From: SIG653 sp045577455
GTDB lineage: Bacteria > Bacillota > Clostridia > Oscillospirales > CAG-382
Direction of reading: 5' to 3'
DNA length: 5,012 nucleotides
Assembly: GCA_045577455.1 (NCBI GenBank)
Contig: JAZNIJ010000071.1
Location: 1-5,012, forward strand
Positions 1 through 5,012 of the stretch are shown in pieces. Both the position numbers and the translations under genes were made by a program. A model generated the notes under the pieces. It had not been told where the DNA came from. It searched no databases and was given only the letters and a program-made list of their open reading frames with translations. Numbering within the stretch: the first letter of the stretch is position 1; every line of letters begins with the position of its first letter.

Positions 1-63
1 CAGGTGTCAAAACAGGTGTCTTCAAAATTACAAGAATTTTTGAGATTGGAGGAAAAAATATGA
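1..63 (+). CDS. C-terminal tail of an unidentified upstream gene (partial, 5' end outside window)
   Basis: Frame 1 is open from the first base and stops at TGA 61-63, giving a 20-residue tail that starts QVSKQVSSKL and ends RLEEKI. The stop overlaps the relaxase start as ATGA, the usual arrangement for translationally coupled operon genes, and this is the main reason to think the frame is real. The tail contains an in-frame repeat (QVSK QVSS) encoded by two copies of caggtgtc, at 1-8 and 13-20. The relaxase frame is also open upstream, so coding by frame 1 is not proven. The family cannot be identified from 20 residues. A replication or DNA-binding protein would fit the position, but that is only a guess. 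Confidence 0.45.
   Translation, partial: QVSKQVSSKLQEFLRLEEKI
48..52 (+). promoter_or_regulatory. Ribosome-binding site of relaxase
   Basis: The sequence ggagg lies 7 nt before ATG 60 and inside the last codons of the upstream frame, consistent with translational coupling through the ATGA overlap. Confidence 0.7.
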
Positions 64-1190
64 GTAAAGTTTTTATATCTACACGCTACTGCAAAACAGG
101 TAAACCTGTCGGCGGTGGGTTCACGGAATATATTTCAAAAAGAGATGGAGTTGATAAAACAATTAATACAAGGTGCAGGTCGGAGGTGTTCACTCAATAT
201 GCTGCCGAGAGACCTGGGGTTGTAAAGATGGGCGAACACGGTTTGTTTGGTCAGGAGGATTATGTTAATCTGCATAAAGCATCGCAGGAAATATATCATC
301 ACAAAGGAATTGTCTGGGAAGAAATCATATCACTCAGGCAAACTGATGCAGAAAGACTTGGATATGATACACCGGAGGCATGGAGAAATCTTCTCCGGTC
401 TAAGCAGTTTGAGATTGCATCCTACCACAGAATTCCTGCTGAAAATATGAAATGGTACGCTGCCTTTCATAAAGAGGAAGGACACTATCATGTTCATTTT
501 CTTTTGTTCAACAAGGAACCCGGTGGCGAATTTCTTTGTGCAAGAGACTACAACAGATACAAAGACTCATTGACAAAAACTATTTTCAAAGATGAGATGA
601 AACAAATCTATGATGAGAGACAGTCTCTGCGTGATAAAATTGTTGAGTCTGTAAAAGAAAAAATGAATGAGTTTAGTGCAGACATTGGTGAAGCTCCCGA
701 TGGGTTTGCTGAAGCGTTTGTTGACTTAAAATTCTCTCTTGATGGGTACACAGGCAAGAACAATTATCAATTCATTTCCCGTGAGCAAAAAGAAAAAGTT
801 GATGCGGTTGTAAAAATCGTTTGCAAGGATCAAAACCTGCAGGATTTATATCAACAATGGTGTCAGGTTCAGTTAGCTCTGTTGAAAACTTATCGCAAGG
901 ATCCTGAAGAATGTTTTGATAGCTTGGAGGACAATCTCAATCTCCATAAACGATTGGGAAACGCTGTCTTAAAAGCTACTTTCTATGACAATAGGCAGAA
1001 CAATTTATATACAAATAAAGAACAATCTACCCCTGCCTATGGTGGAATTGTATTTGCTCTTTGTAAAATGTTTGAGCAGTCGATTGACTATGACATCAAG
1101 GAAGGGTTCACAAAATCAATTGTGGATTCAAAAGAAAGAACAAAAGAATACAGACGAGATGCATCAATGGGCATCCATCATGGAATGTAG
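60..1190 (+). CDS. MobL/MobP3-type relaxase (mobilisation protein)
   Basis: This protein is predicted to nick the element's oriT and stay covalently attached to the 5' end, starting conjugative transfer with help from a coupling protein and transfer channel supplied elsewhere. It has 376 residues. The start at 60 follows ggagg at 48-52 with 7-nt spacing. The N-terminus (MSKVFISTRYCKTG, then TEYISKRDGV at 22-31) matches the usual MobL opening. The key motif is at 137-150: H137, then H142, H144 and H146 in GHYHVHFLLF, the metal-binding histidine cluster of this HUH-type family. It is followed by a conserved-looking stretch with SLTKTIF (170-176), QIYDER (182-187) and RD (191-192), typical of MobL proteins after the motif. 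A candidate catalytic tyrosine is Y10 or Y24, but I cannot decide between them. The C-terminal half (200-376) is mostly charged and helical, without a visible helicase or primase domain. The family assignment is from remembered motif layout, not a search. The gene overlaps the upstream stop (ATGA) and lies 18 nt before the putative accessory gene. Confidence 0.88.
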   Translation: MSKVFISTRYCKTGKPVGGGFTEYISKRDGVDKTINTRCRSEVFTQYAAERPGVVKMGEHGLFGQEDYVNLHKASQEIYHHKGIVWEEIISLRQTDAERLGYDTPEAWRNLLRSKQFEIASYHRIPAENMKWYAAFHKEEGHYHVHFLLFNKEPGGEFLCARDYNRYKDSLTKTIFKDEMKQIYDERQSLRDKIVESVKEKMNEFSADIGEAPDGFAEAFVDLKFSLDGYTGKNNYQFISREQKEKVDAVVKIVCKDQNLQDLYQQWCQVQLALLKTYRKDPEECFDSLEDNLNLHKRLGNAVLKATFYDNRQNNLYTNKEQSTPAYGGIVFALCKMFEQSIDYDIKEGFTKSIVDSKERTKEYRRDASMGIHHGM

Positions 1191-1208
1191 TTAGGAGGTG
1201 AAAATATA

Positions 1209-1574
1209 ATGAAGGAGAACAAAAAAGTAAAGATGACTTTCAATGTTAGGCCACAGGTCAGAAGACAAATTAAAAATTTGGTTGAGGACTTTGGCTACAA
1301 AAGTGAGAGTGCATTTTGCGGTGAAGCTATCGAAGAATATCTCTCAAAACTTCAATATGATAGCATAGGTACATACATGAATAAACTGTTGGTTCAGGCG
1401 GTGGATTCTACTATCGCCGGACATATCGACAGAATGGTTGATATGCTATACAAGTTAGCCGTCAGCATTGAGAAACAAAATCTTATCAGCACCGGCGAGT
1501 ATGATGACTACTATGAAAGTTATATTGAAGAGCTTGCAGAAGAAAACATTCAGAAAAGACACGGACGATTGTAA
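1209..1574 (+). CDS. Putative ribbon-helix-helix mobilisation accessory protein
   Basis: This 121-residue protein starts at ATG 1209, 8 nt after a full aggaggtg (1193-1200). The N-terminal part has the pattern of a ribbon-helix-helix DNA-binding domain. A short basic beta strand (KKVKMTFNVRPQ, about 5-16) is followed by a first helix (VRRQIKNLVEDFGY), a turn with serines (KSESAF) and a second helix (CGEAIEEYLSKL). Residues 49-121 look like a longer helical, acidic region (many Glu/Asp, with DDYYESYIEELAEEN near the end), possibly for oligomerisation or relaxase contact. Small proteins of this kind beside relaxases typically bind oriT, help assemble the relaxosome and repress their own operon. 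That role is inferred here from fold pattern and from position 18 nt after the relaxase gene. No domain search was possible, and a different small DNA-binding protein remains possible. Confidence 0.65.
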   Translation: MKENKKVKMTFNVRPQVRRQIKNLVEDFGYKSESAFCGEAIEEYLSKLQYDSIGTYMNKLLVQAVDSTIAGHIDRMVDMLYKLAVSIEKQNLISTGEYDDYYESYIEELAEENIQKRHGRL

Positions 1575-1637
1575 AATCCTTCGTGGACTTCCTCTCTCTT
1601 CTGTGGTATGCATTGTGTCAACAGGAGGTGAAATTAT

Positions 1638-1682
1638 ATGGCAAAGCATACGAAAGTCTTAAGGCGATTGCATTTCGATTAA
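1638..1682 (+). CDS. Possible 14-residue peptide or truncated third operon gene
   Basis: ATG 1638 follows aggaggtg (1623-1630) with 7-nt spacing. This is the same SD core and almost the same following bases as at the accessory gene (1193-1211), so ribosomes very probably load here. The product reads MAKHTKVLRRLHFD and is strongly basic. Its last codons and TAA (1680-1682) lie in the 5' arm and loop of the operon terminator. Two readings are possible: a genuine tiny peptide whose translation could affect the hairpin, or the start of a longer gene lost by deletion, leaving only its first codons. I do not recognise the sequence, and 14 codons are too few to test coding. Confidence 0.35.
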   Translation: MAKHTKVLRRLHFD

Positions 1683-1702
1683 CGAATGTGCAATCGCCTT
1701 TT
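1661..1702 (+). terminator. Intrinsic terminator after mobilisation genes
   Basis: aaggcgattgca (1661-1672) pairs perfectly over 12 bp with tgcaatcgcctt (1689-1700). Inside the loop, ttcg (1674-1677) can pair with cgaa (1683-1686), extending the hairpin. A short T run (1699-1702) follows and then AT-rich sequence. The U tract is modest but the stem is long. The same structure could also act as a recognition hairpin of the element, but termination of the relaxase operon is the simplest reading. It also separates that operon from the recombinase gene. Confidence 0.75.
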
Positions 1703-1753
1703 AATATTCATATAAGCTGAAACATTGACAACCCTTATATATTTTATCGTTGG

Positions 1754-1775
1754 TGGTAAAATAAAATCAAAGGAG
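1754..1775 (+). promoter_or_regulatory. Probable extended -10 promoter and RBS of recombinase remnant
   Basis: TGG TAAAAT (TG at 1754-1755, hexamer 1757-1762) is an extended -10 element, and AGGAG (1771-1775) lies 10 nt before ATG 1786. A perfect TTGACA occurs at 1725-1730, but the 26-bp gap to this -10 is too long for a normal promoter, and the correctly spaced hexamer (cttata, 1734-1739) is poor. The core elements are therefore visible, but which -35 is used is uncertain. Confidence 0.4.
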
Positions 1776-1785
1776 TTGTTGAATC

Positions 1786-2067
1786 ATGAATGAAATTACT
1801 AAACGCACTATTGAAGACTACAAAAATCATTTAATTGAAGAAGAACTATGCTCTGTCACCATCGAAAAATATATCCGTGACATAACTGCATTTGTAAATT
1901 GGACAGAGGGCAAAGAAATTACAAAAACACTTGTGTTGGGGTATAAAAACATATTGATACAGCAATATGCTCCTGCAAGTGTGAACTCGGTCCTCTCTTC
2001 TCTCAACGGATACTTCAATTATACCACACAGTATACATATACCCTTGCAAACCTGCTGACAAGTTAG
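1786..2067 (+). pseudogene. Truncated tyrosine recombinase/integrase, N-terminal core-binding domain only
   Basis: The frame gives 93 residues. The first 79 resemble the SAM-like N-terminal core-binding domain of Firmicutes tyrosine recombinases, with a helix starting ITKRTIEDYKNHL, then SVTIEKYIRDITAFVNW (23-39), and finally APASVNSVLSSLNGYFNY (62-79). Full-length relatives are about 270-300 residues and carry the catalytic R-K-H-R-H-Y set in a C-terminal domain that is entirely absent here. From about residue 80 the sequence (TTQYTYTLANLLTS) no longer looks like a recombinase but like RHS/YD-repeat protein, and a TAG ends the frame at 2065-2067. The start is secure because AGGAG lies at 1771-1775. 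Any protein made could at most bind DNA, since it has no strand-cleavage residues. The gene lies directly behind the mobilisation module, so it was probably the integrase of that element. Confidence 0.82.
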
Positions 2068-2203
2068 TCAACAGGCGATAAGCTCAGCGAAAGCTACACC
2101 TATTACTTAAACGGAAAACAAAAGACAAAAACATTAAACGGCAAAGCACAATTTATGAGTATGATGGGATGAACAGACTTACAAAAGAAAGCCTTCAGAA
2201 GCA
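2023..2203 (+). pseudogene. Degraded internal fragment of an RHS/YD-repeat protein
   Basis: Continuing in the recombinase frame past codon 79, the translation reads QYTYTLANLLTS, a TAG at 2065-2067, then GDKLSESYTYYLNGKQKTKT up to a TGA at 2170-2172. From about 2150 the frame shifts to YEYDGMNRLTKES (ATG 2169 frame). YTYTLANL, YTYYLNGKQKTKT and YEYDGMNRLTKES are typical of the YD-repeat and core region of RHS proteins. Two lesions (one in-frame stop and one frameshift near 2147-2152) make it a pseudogene. Only about 60 residues remain, with no start or RBS of its own. It most likely derives from an older RHS copy that stood in front of the intact one at 2537. The exact borders are uncertain, and the 3' edge around 2203 is where similarity to my mental model of the family fades. 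Confidence 0.7.
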
Positions 2204-2291
2204 ACCACCGCAGAAATACCAAAAACAACTAACCCTCAAAACTTTTAAGCAAAATTGTACAATATGGCTATTATATAAGCATGGTTTTTTG
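2204..2291 (+). other. AT-rich spacer without a recognisable gene
   Basis: No ribosome-binding site with an open frame and no strong hairpin are visible. One frame after 2192 reads PSEATTAEIPKTTNPQNF before a TAA, a Thr/Pro-rich tail that could be further RHS debris. The translation is too short to support a call. Confidence 0.4.
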
Positions 2292-2320
2292 TTGACAATT
2301 CATAGGATATATGGTAGAAT
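2292..2320 (+). promoter_or_regulatory. Near-consensus sigma-A promoter of the RHS locus
   Basis: TTGACA (2292-2297) is a perfect -35. It is followed by exactly 17 bp and TAGAAT (2315-2320), with TG at 2312-2313 forming an extended -10. Transcription would start around 2326-2328. This is the best promoter in the window, and the next genes on its strand are the MSTTRW leader frame and then the RHS gene. Confidence 0.8.
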
Positions 2321-2354
2321 ATACATAATAAAAATATATAAGGTGGTGTTGAGA

Positions 2355-2375
2355 TTGAGTACAACAAGGTGGTAA
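2355..2375 (+). CDS. Possible 6-residue leader peptide MSTTRW
   Basis: About 28 nt after the predicted transcription start, the SD-like aaggtggtg (2340-2348) precedes TTG 2355, and the frame reads TTG AGT ACA ACA AGG TGG TAA. An earlier in-frame TTG at 2349 is too close to the SD to be favoured. The stop codon is two bases before the terminator stem begins at 2377, so a ribosome finishing or stalling on this peptide would cover the 5' arm. That geometry is the main evidence, because coding cannot be shown for six codons. The octamer aaggtggt occurs twice (2340-2347 and 2366-2373), and the second copy spans the Arg-Trp codons. This may matter for alternative pairing. Confidence 0.4.
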   Translation: MSTTRW

Positions 2376-2376
2376 G

Positions 2377-2428
2377 GCAAAAGTAAACTCCGACGATTAA
2401 AATTGTCTGTTTTTACTTTTGCTTTTTT
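2377..2428 (+). terminator. Intrinsic terminator or attenuator in the RHS leader
   Basis: gcaaaagtaaa (2377-2387) pairs perfectly with tttacttttgc (2412-2422). An inner helix, gacga (2392-2396) with ttgtc (2403-2407), including one G-U pair, stacks above it. TTTTTT (2423-2428) follows directly. It lies between the strong promoter at 2292 and the RHS start at 2537, on the sense strand and without another promoter that I can see in between. It should therefore stop most transcripts unless antitermination occurs, which suggests attenuation control. The alternative is that the promoter makes a free-standing RNA of about 100 nt. Confidence 0.8.
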
Positions 2429-2430
2429 AT

Positions 2431-2523
2431 GTGTTAGAACAATTAATACAAAACTTTTGGGGAAATGACTATAAAAAACAAAAGGCACAAGAAACGAGAA
2501 TAAAAAATATTTAAACAACTTTT
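2431..2523 (+). other. Untranslated stretch between attenuator and RHS gene
   Basis: This is AT-rich sequence with no convincing promoter. A 12-codon frame from ATG 2465 (ends at 2503) has an SD-like gggga only two bases upstream and is probably not translated. The stretch would form the distal part of the RHS mRNA leader on read-through. Confidence 0.4.
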
Positions 2524-2530
2524 AGGAGGG
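2524..2530 (+). promoter_or_regulatory. Ribosome-binding site of RHS gene
   Basis: aggaggg ends 6 nt before ATG 2537 and fixes this start over the later in-frame ATG that encodes Met9. Confidence 0.8.
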
Positions 2531-2536
2531 CTACAA

Positions 2537-5012
2537 ATGAAAAAAAGATTTAGATGCGTAATGGCGATACTATTGACACTTACAACTTTTTTCACAACAT
2601 CGGCAAGTGCACTTGAGGGAGCGATTGAAAGTGCATCTCCGACGATAGCCAAGGTTGTAAACCTCGCCATGGATTCTATAGCAGAAGCGGGAAATGTCAT
2701 AACTGAAAACATAGAGCTTATAGAAACTAATATTGAAGATGATGCAGAAATATTAGCACTACACAACAAATACAATTGGACAACAGAAGAAATTTACAAA
2801 ATATATAAAGAAGGCTATGCACTGGATGATATTGGGAAAGCATTAGAGCTTGCCGAACAATTGGATGAGAAGCCATATACACTTTTGCAGAAAAAAGGAA
2901 AACCTCAATTGCAGGTTGTTGAAAACCCTCAGATTGCAGTCTTATCAGAAGGGCCTGAAGCAAATTCTACCGATACGGATGCAGAAGAATTTACGCTATA
3001 TTATGCTCCGGAAAAGACTTGGGATACAGTTGTTGCTGAAGTGGTAAATGATACCACATACGACGAAGAACTGCAACAAATTAAGGAATATGGATTGTAT
3101 GACTTCATTGATCCATCGAGTTTTACTGCCGATGAACAGGATTATTTAGATTTCCAGCTTAATTCAGGGATTAGTACAATGTCGATATCAGGGGATACAA
3201 GTGATAGAATTATTGATGTGTATAACAATATTGTTTTCCCACAGAGCAAATATGGTCAGTATAATACAAATTTGATAAAAGAGAGTAATGATGAGTTCAT
3301 ACTTAATGAATTGACTCAGAATTATACCATCAAAACAACTGATTTTAGTCTTAAAGGGAAGAATGGACTTGATTTAAACCTGACAAGAGTTAATTCGTTA
3401 TCTAATACAGAAGTAGAAACCCCATATGTAATTGTTACACACTTGGAACAAGAAGCAGTAACGAAGCATTACTACTCCGTTACCGGATATGCCGATGTTA
3501 CAGTTAAGTATAAAGAGCCGCTTCCAGACGGTAGTTATACAAAGACCTTTGTTAGTCAGCGGATAGTTATCAGACCATCGAAACAAGGTGATACGATTTA
3601 TGAAATTGCAAGTAAAACAGCACTTGATAATGATAGGGAAAGGCTTGATGACGGACGAGCGCCAATAAGCATGTTTGATAGCCGTTCAAAAGCTGTAGCT
3701 GCTGCGAATAGTGCGATGGACGGTAAATATAACCGTAGATATGAGCTTGGAGATTACGGGAATATTGCATATGTTGAATTTAATGTCATGGATGATGAAG
3801 ATATTATAGTAGTCAATGACGAAGGAACGCACACCATAACCCAAGAGTATACTGGTGCGGATATTTTTTGTACAACATATCATGACATTAGTTTAACTAA
3901 GAAATATTTTGATATAGGAGTCGGCTGGGAATTTGATTTTCCATATATTGAATATATATACTGTCCATATGATGGAGTACAAAGAGATGCAAAATATTTG
4001 CATTATGGCGACAAAGGCGTATGGCGAATTGTCGGGAATTCACTTGAGGGGTATCACCTTAACGATATAAGTATAAGCGGTGGCGGTTATTTCAACGGTG
4101 AATACTGTGCAGATATCCTTACAGAGAAAGACGGAAAAAAATATTATTTTGGTCAATATGGTCAGTTGCTTGGCATTGAAGACAGATTTGGTAACAATAT
4201 AAAGTTTGAGTATAATACAAAACAAATATTAGGAGACACATACCCCAGCCAGCTGACGAAGATAACAGATAGCGTTGGCAGAGAAATAGTATTTAACTAC
4301 AGTAATAGCTTACAAACAATAATTACAGTTATCGATAAAAATGACAACACAGAAAACAGAGTGTTGACATATAATAAAACACTTTGTGAAGGACGAAGCG
4401 ATGATTATTTACTTTCATCTGTAGTTGATTTTGAAGGAAATCAGACATCATATACATATAAAGAGAAGGCACTCAAAACATCTCTTACATCAAAAACATT
4501 TGAGGATAATGATTACGCAGATATAACACACTTCTATATAACCGAAATCCATAAACCAACAGGAACAGTTGTAGAGTTTGCTGTTGGGTGGAGTCGGGGA
4601 AATTGCGGAAGTGACGGATTAGCATATAAGTTACAATGTGATAGCTACCAGATATCTGATCCCAAATTAGACGCCCCGGACCAACTTAGAAGAACCTATG
4701 GGAAATCAGTAAATTATCCATCTGCATCTTTGAATAATACAGATGCAATACACTATGACGGATATCCAAGATTCAGGAATATGGAGGAAATACCAGAAGA
4801 GATTCAAATAGGTGCAACTTCAAGAGAAAATTTCTTCCGCCATACAGACGAAATTTACACTAATTATGTATATTCAAGGTCAAACGACAAAAGAGATTGG
4901 TTGTGTACTGAAAAGACGATTATTCGAGAAGATTATCGCTTACAATATTCTCCACTTTATCGTGAACGAATAGACTATACATACAACAGCTTCAATCAAT
5001 GTACTAAAGAGA
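2537..5012 (+). CDS. Secreted RHS/YD-repeat protein, N-terminal 825 residues (3' end outside window)
   Basis: One uninterrupted frame runs from ATG 2537 to the window edge. Residues 1-25 form a classical Sec signal peptide: MKKRFR, a hydrophobic core (VMAILLTLTTFF) and a TSASA cleavage site. Residues 26-125 are charged and predicted helical, with a distinctive NKYNWTTEEIYKIYKEG block (77-93) and LDDIGKALELAEQL (96-109). The RHS region opens with DFSLKGKNGLDLNLTRVNS (269-287). After an inserted segment of about 150 residues comes GVGWEFDFPYIE (461-472), then KYLHYGDKGVWRI (486-498) and LTEKDGKKYYF (528-538). YD-type units follow at 546-560 (GIEDRFGNNIKFEYN), 575-589 (KITDSVGREIVFNYS), 627-643 and 811-825. 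In known RHS proteins the YD repeats build a beta shell around a variable C-terminal domain, often a toxin, and Gram-positive forms are exported and cell-wall or surface associated. The C-terminus is not visible, so a toxin role is inference. No LPXTG motif or choline-binding repeats occur in the visible part. Expression is probably set by the promoter at 2292 and the attenuator at 2377-2428. Confidence 0.9.
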   Translation, partial: MKKRFRCVMAILLTLTTFFTTSASALEGAIESASPTIAKVVNLAMDSIAEAGNVITENIELIETNIEDDAEILALHNKYNWTTEEIYKIYKEGYALDDIGKALELAEQLDEKPYTLLQKKGKPQLQVVENPQIAVLSEGPEANSTDTDAEEFTLYYAPEKTWDTVVAEVVNDTTYDEELQQIKEYGLYDFIDPSSFTADEQDYLDFQLNSGISTMSISGDTSDRIIDVYNNIVFPQSKYGQYNTNLIKESNDEFILNELTQNYTIKTTDFSLKGKNGLDLNLTRVNSLSNTEVETPYVIVTHLEQEAVTKHYYSVTGYADVTVKYKEPLPDGSYTKTFVSQRIVIRPSKQGDTIYEIASKTALDNDRERLDDGRAPISMFDSRSKAVAAANSAMDGKYNRRYELGDYGNIAYVEFNVMDDEDIIVVNDEGTHTITQEYTGADIFCTTYHDISLTKKYFDIGVGWEFDFPYIEYIYCPYDGVQRDAKYLHYGDKGVWRIVGNSLEGYHLNDISISGGGYFNGEYCADILTEKDGKKYYFGQYGQLLGIEDRFGNNIKFEYNTKQILGDTYPSQLTKITDSVGREIVFNYSNSLQTIITVIDKNDNTENRVLTYNKTLCEGRSDDYLLSSVVDFEGNQTSYTYKEKALKTSLTSKTFEDNDYADITHFYITEIHKPTGTVVEFAVGWSRGNCGSDGLAYKLQCDSYQISDPKLDAPDQLRRTYGKSVNYPSASLNNTDAIHYDGYPRFRNMEEIPEEIQIGATSRENFFRHTDEIYTNYVYSRSNDKRDWLCTEKTIIREDYRLQYSPLYRERIDYTYNSFNQCTKE

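Noticed and set aside
1468..1662. 64-codon frame overlapping the accessory gene and the following gap
   Set aside because: It has no ribosome-binding site and lies mostly inside the accessory gene in another frame. It is treated as a shadow.
1725..1742. TTGACA at 1725 paired with TATA-like bases around 1737
   Set aside because: The gap is far too short for a promoter, and the better -10 at 1757 is 26 bp away, so this -35 is not assigned.
2169..2375. 68-codon frame starting at ATG 2169
   Set aside because: The first 11 codons are RHS debris (MNRLTKES). The rest runs through spacer, promoter and leader, there is no RBS, and the composition is not protein-like.
158..2451. Fourteen-base repeat aacaattaatacaa at 158-171 and 2438-2451
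   Set aside because: One copy is inside the relaxase coding region and the other in an AT-rich leader. There is no shared context on either side, so chance in AT-rich DNA is the best explanation.
2465..2503. Twelve-codon frame from ATG 2465 (MTIKNKRHKKRE)
   Set aside because: The only SD-like bases (gggga) are two nucleotides from the ATG, too close for initiation, and the composition is just Lys-rich AT sequence.
2300..4225. Several 60-110 codon open frames on the minus strand across the RHS locus
   Set aside because: They lie opposite the long RHS frame or leader, are rich in Phe/Ile/Tyr/Leu from complementing AT-rich coding DNA, and show no recognisable domain.
1..5012. CRISPR array, tRNA, rRNA or complete insertion sequence
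   Set aside because: No regularly spaced repeats, cloverleaf pattern, rRNA-like block or transposase with terminal inverted repeats was seen on either strand.

Overview
The base composition is AT-rich, the ribosome-binding sites are strong AGGAGG types, and the relaxase is MobL/MobP3-like. Together these suggest a low-GC Gram-positive host, most likely a Clostridia/Lachnospiraceae-type bacterium. That is an inference from gene style, since no taxonomic marker gene is present. All genes read on the + strand.

Region 1 (1-1702) is the mobilisation module of a small integrative or plasmid-like element. It holds the tail of an upstream gene (stop at 61-63) that overlaps the relaxase start as ATGA. 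Next come a 376-residue MobL/MobP3-type relaxase (60-1190), a 121-residue putative ribbon-helix-helix accessory protein (1209-1574), and a possible 14-residue peptide with an excellent ribosome-binding site (1638-1682). The peptide's last codons lie inside a perfect 12-bp-stem terminator (1661-1702). These genes look like one transcription unit whose promoter is outside the window.

Region 2 (1703-2291) is a decayed junction. A tyrosine recombinase gene starts normally at 1786 but keeps only its N-terminal core-binding domain. After about codon 79 the reading frame runs directly into a degraded piece of an RHS/YD-repeat protein (about 2023-2203), which carries one in-frame stop and one frameshift. 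The catalytic domain of the recombinase is gone, so the element probably cannot excise or integrate using this gene.

Region 3 (2292-5012) is an RHS locus. A near-consensus promoter (TTGACA, 17 bp, TAGAAT with an extended -10 TG) drives a short leader. The leader holds a possible 6-codon TTG-started peptide (MSTTRW) immediately before a strong intrinsic terminator. About 107 bases further on, a large secreted RHS-type protein begins at 2537 and stays open for 825 codons to the window end. It has a signal peptide, a charged helical N-terminal region, an RHS shell-entry domain and the first YD repeats. Its C-terminus, where any toxin or variable tip would be, lies outside the window.

The two points most worth following are the promoter, mini-peptide and terminator arrangement, which looks like a transcription-attenuation switch in front of the RHS gene, and the recombinase-RHS fusion point, which records a deletion or recombination between a mobile element and a tandem RHS locus.
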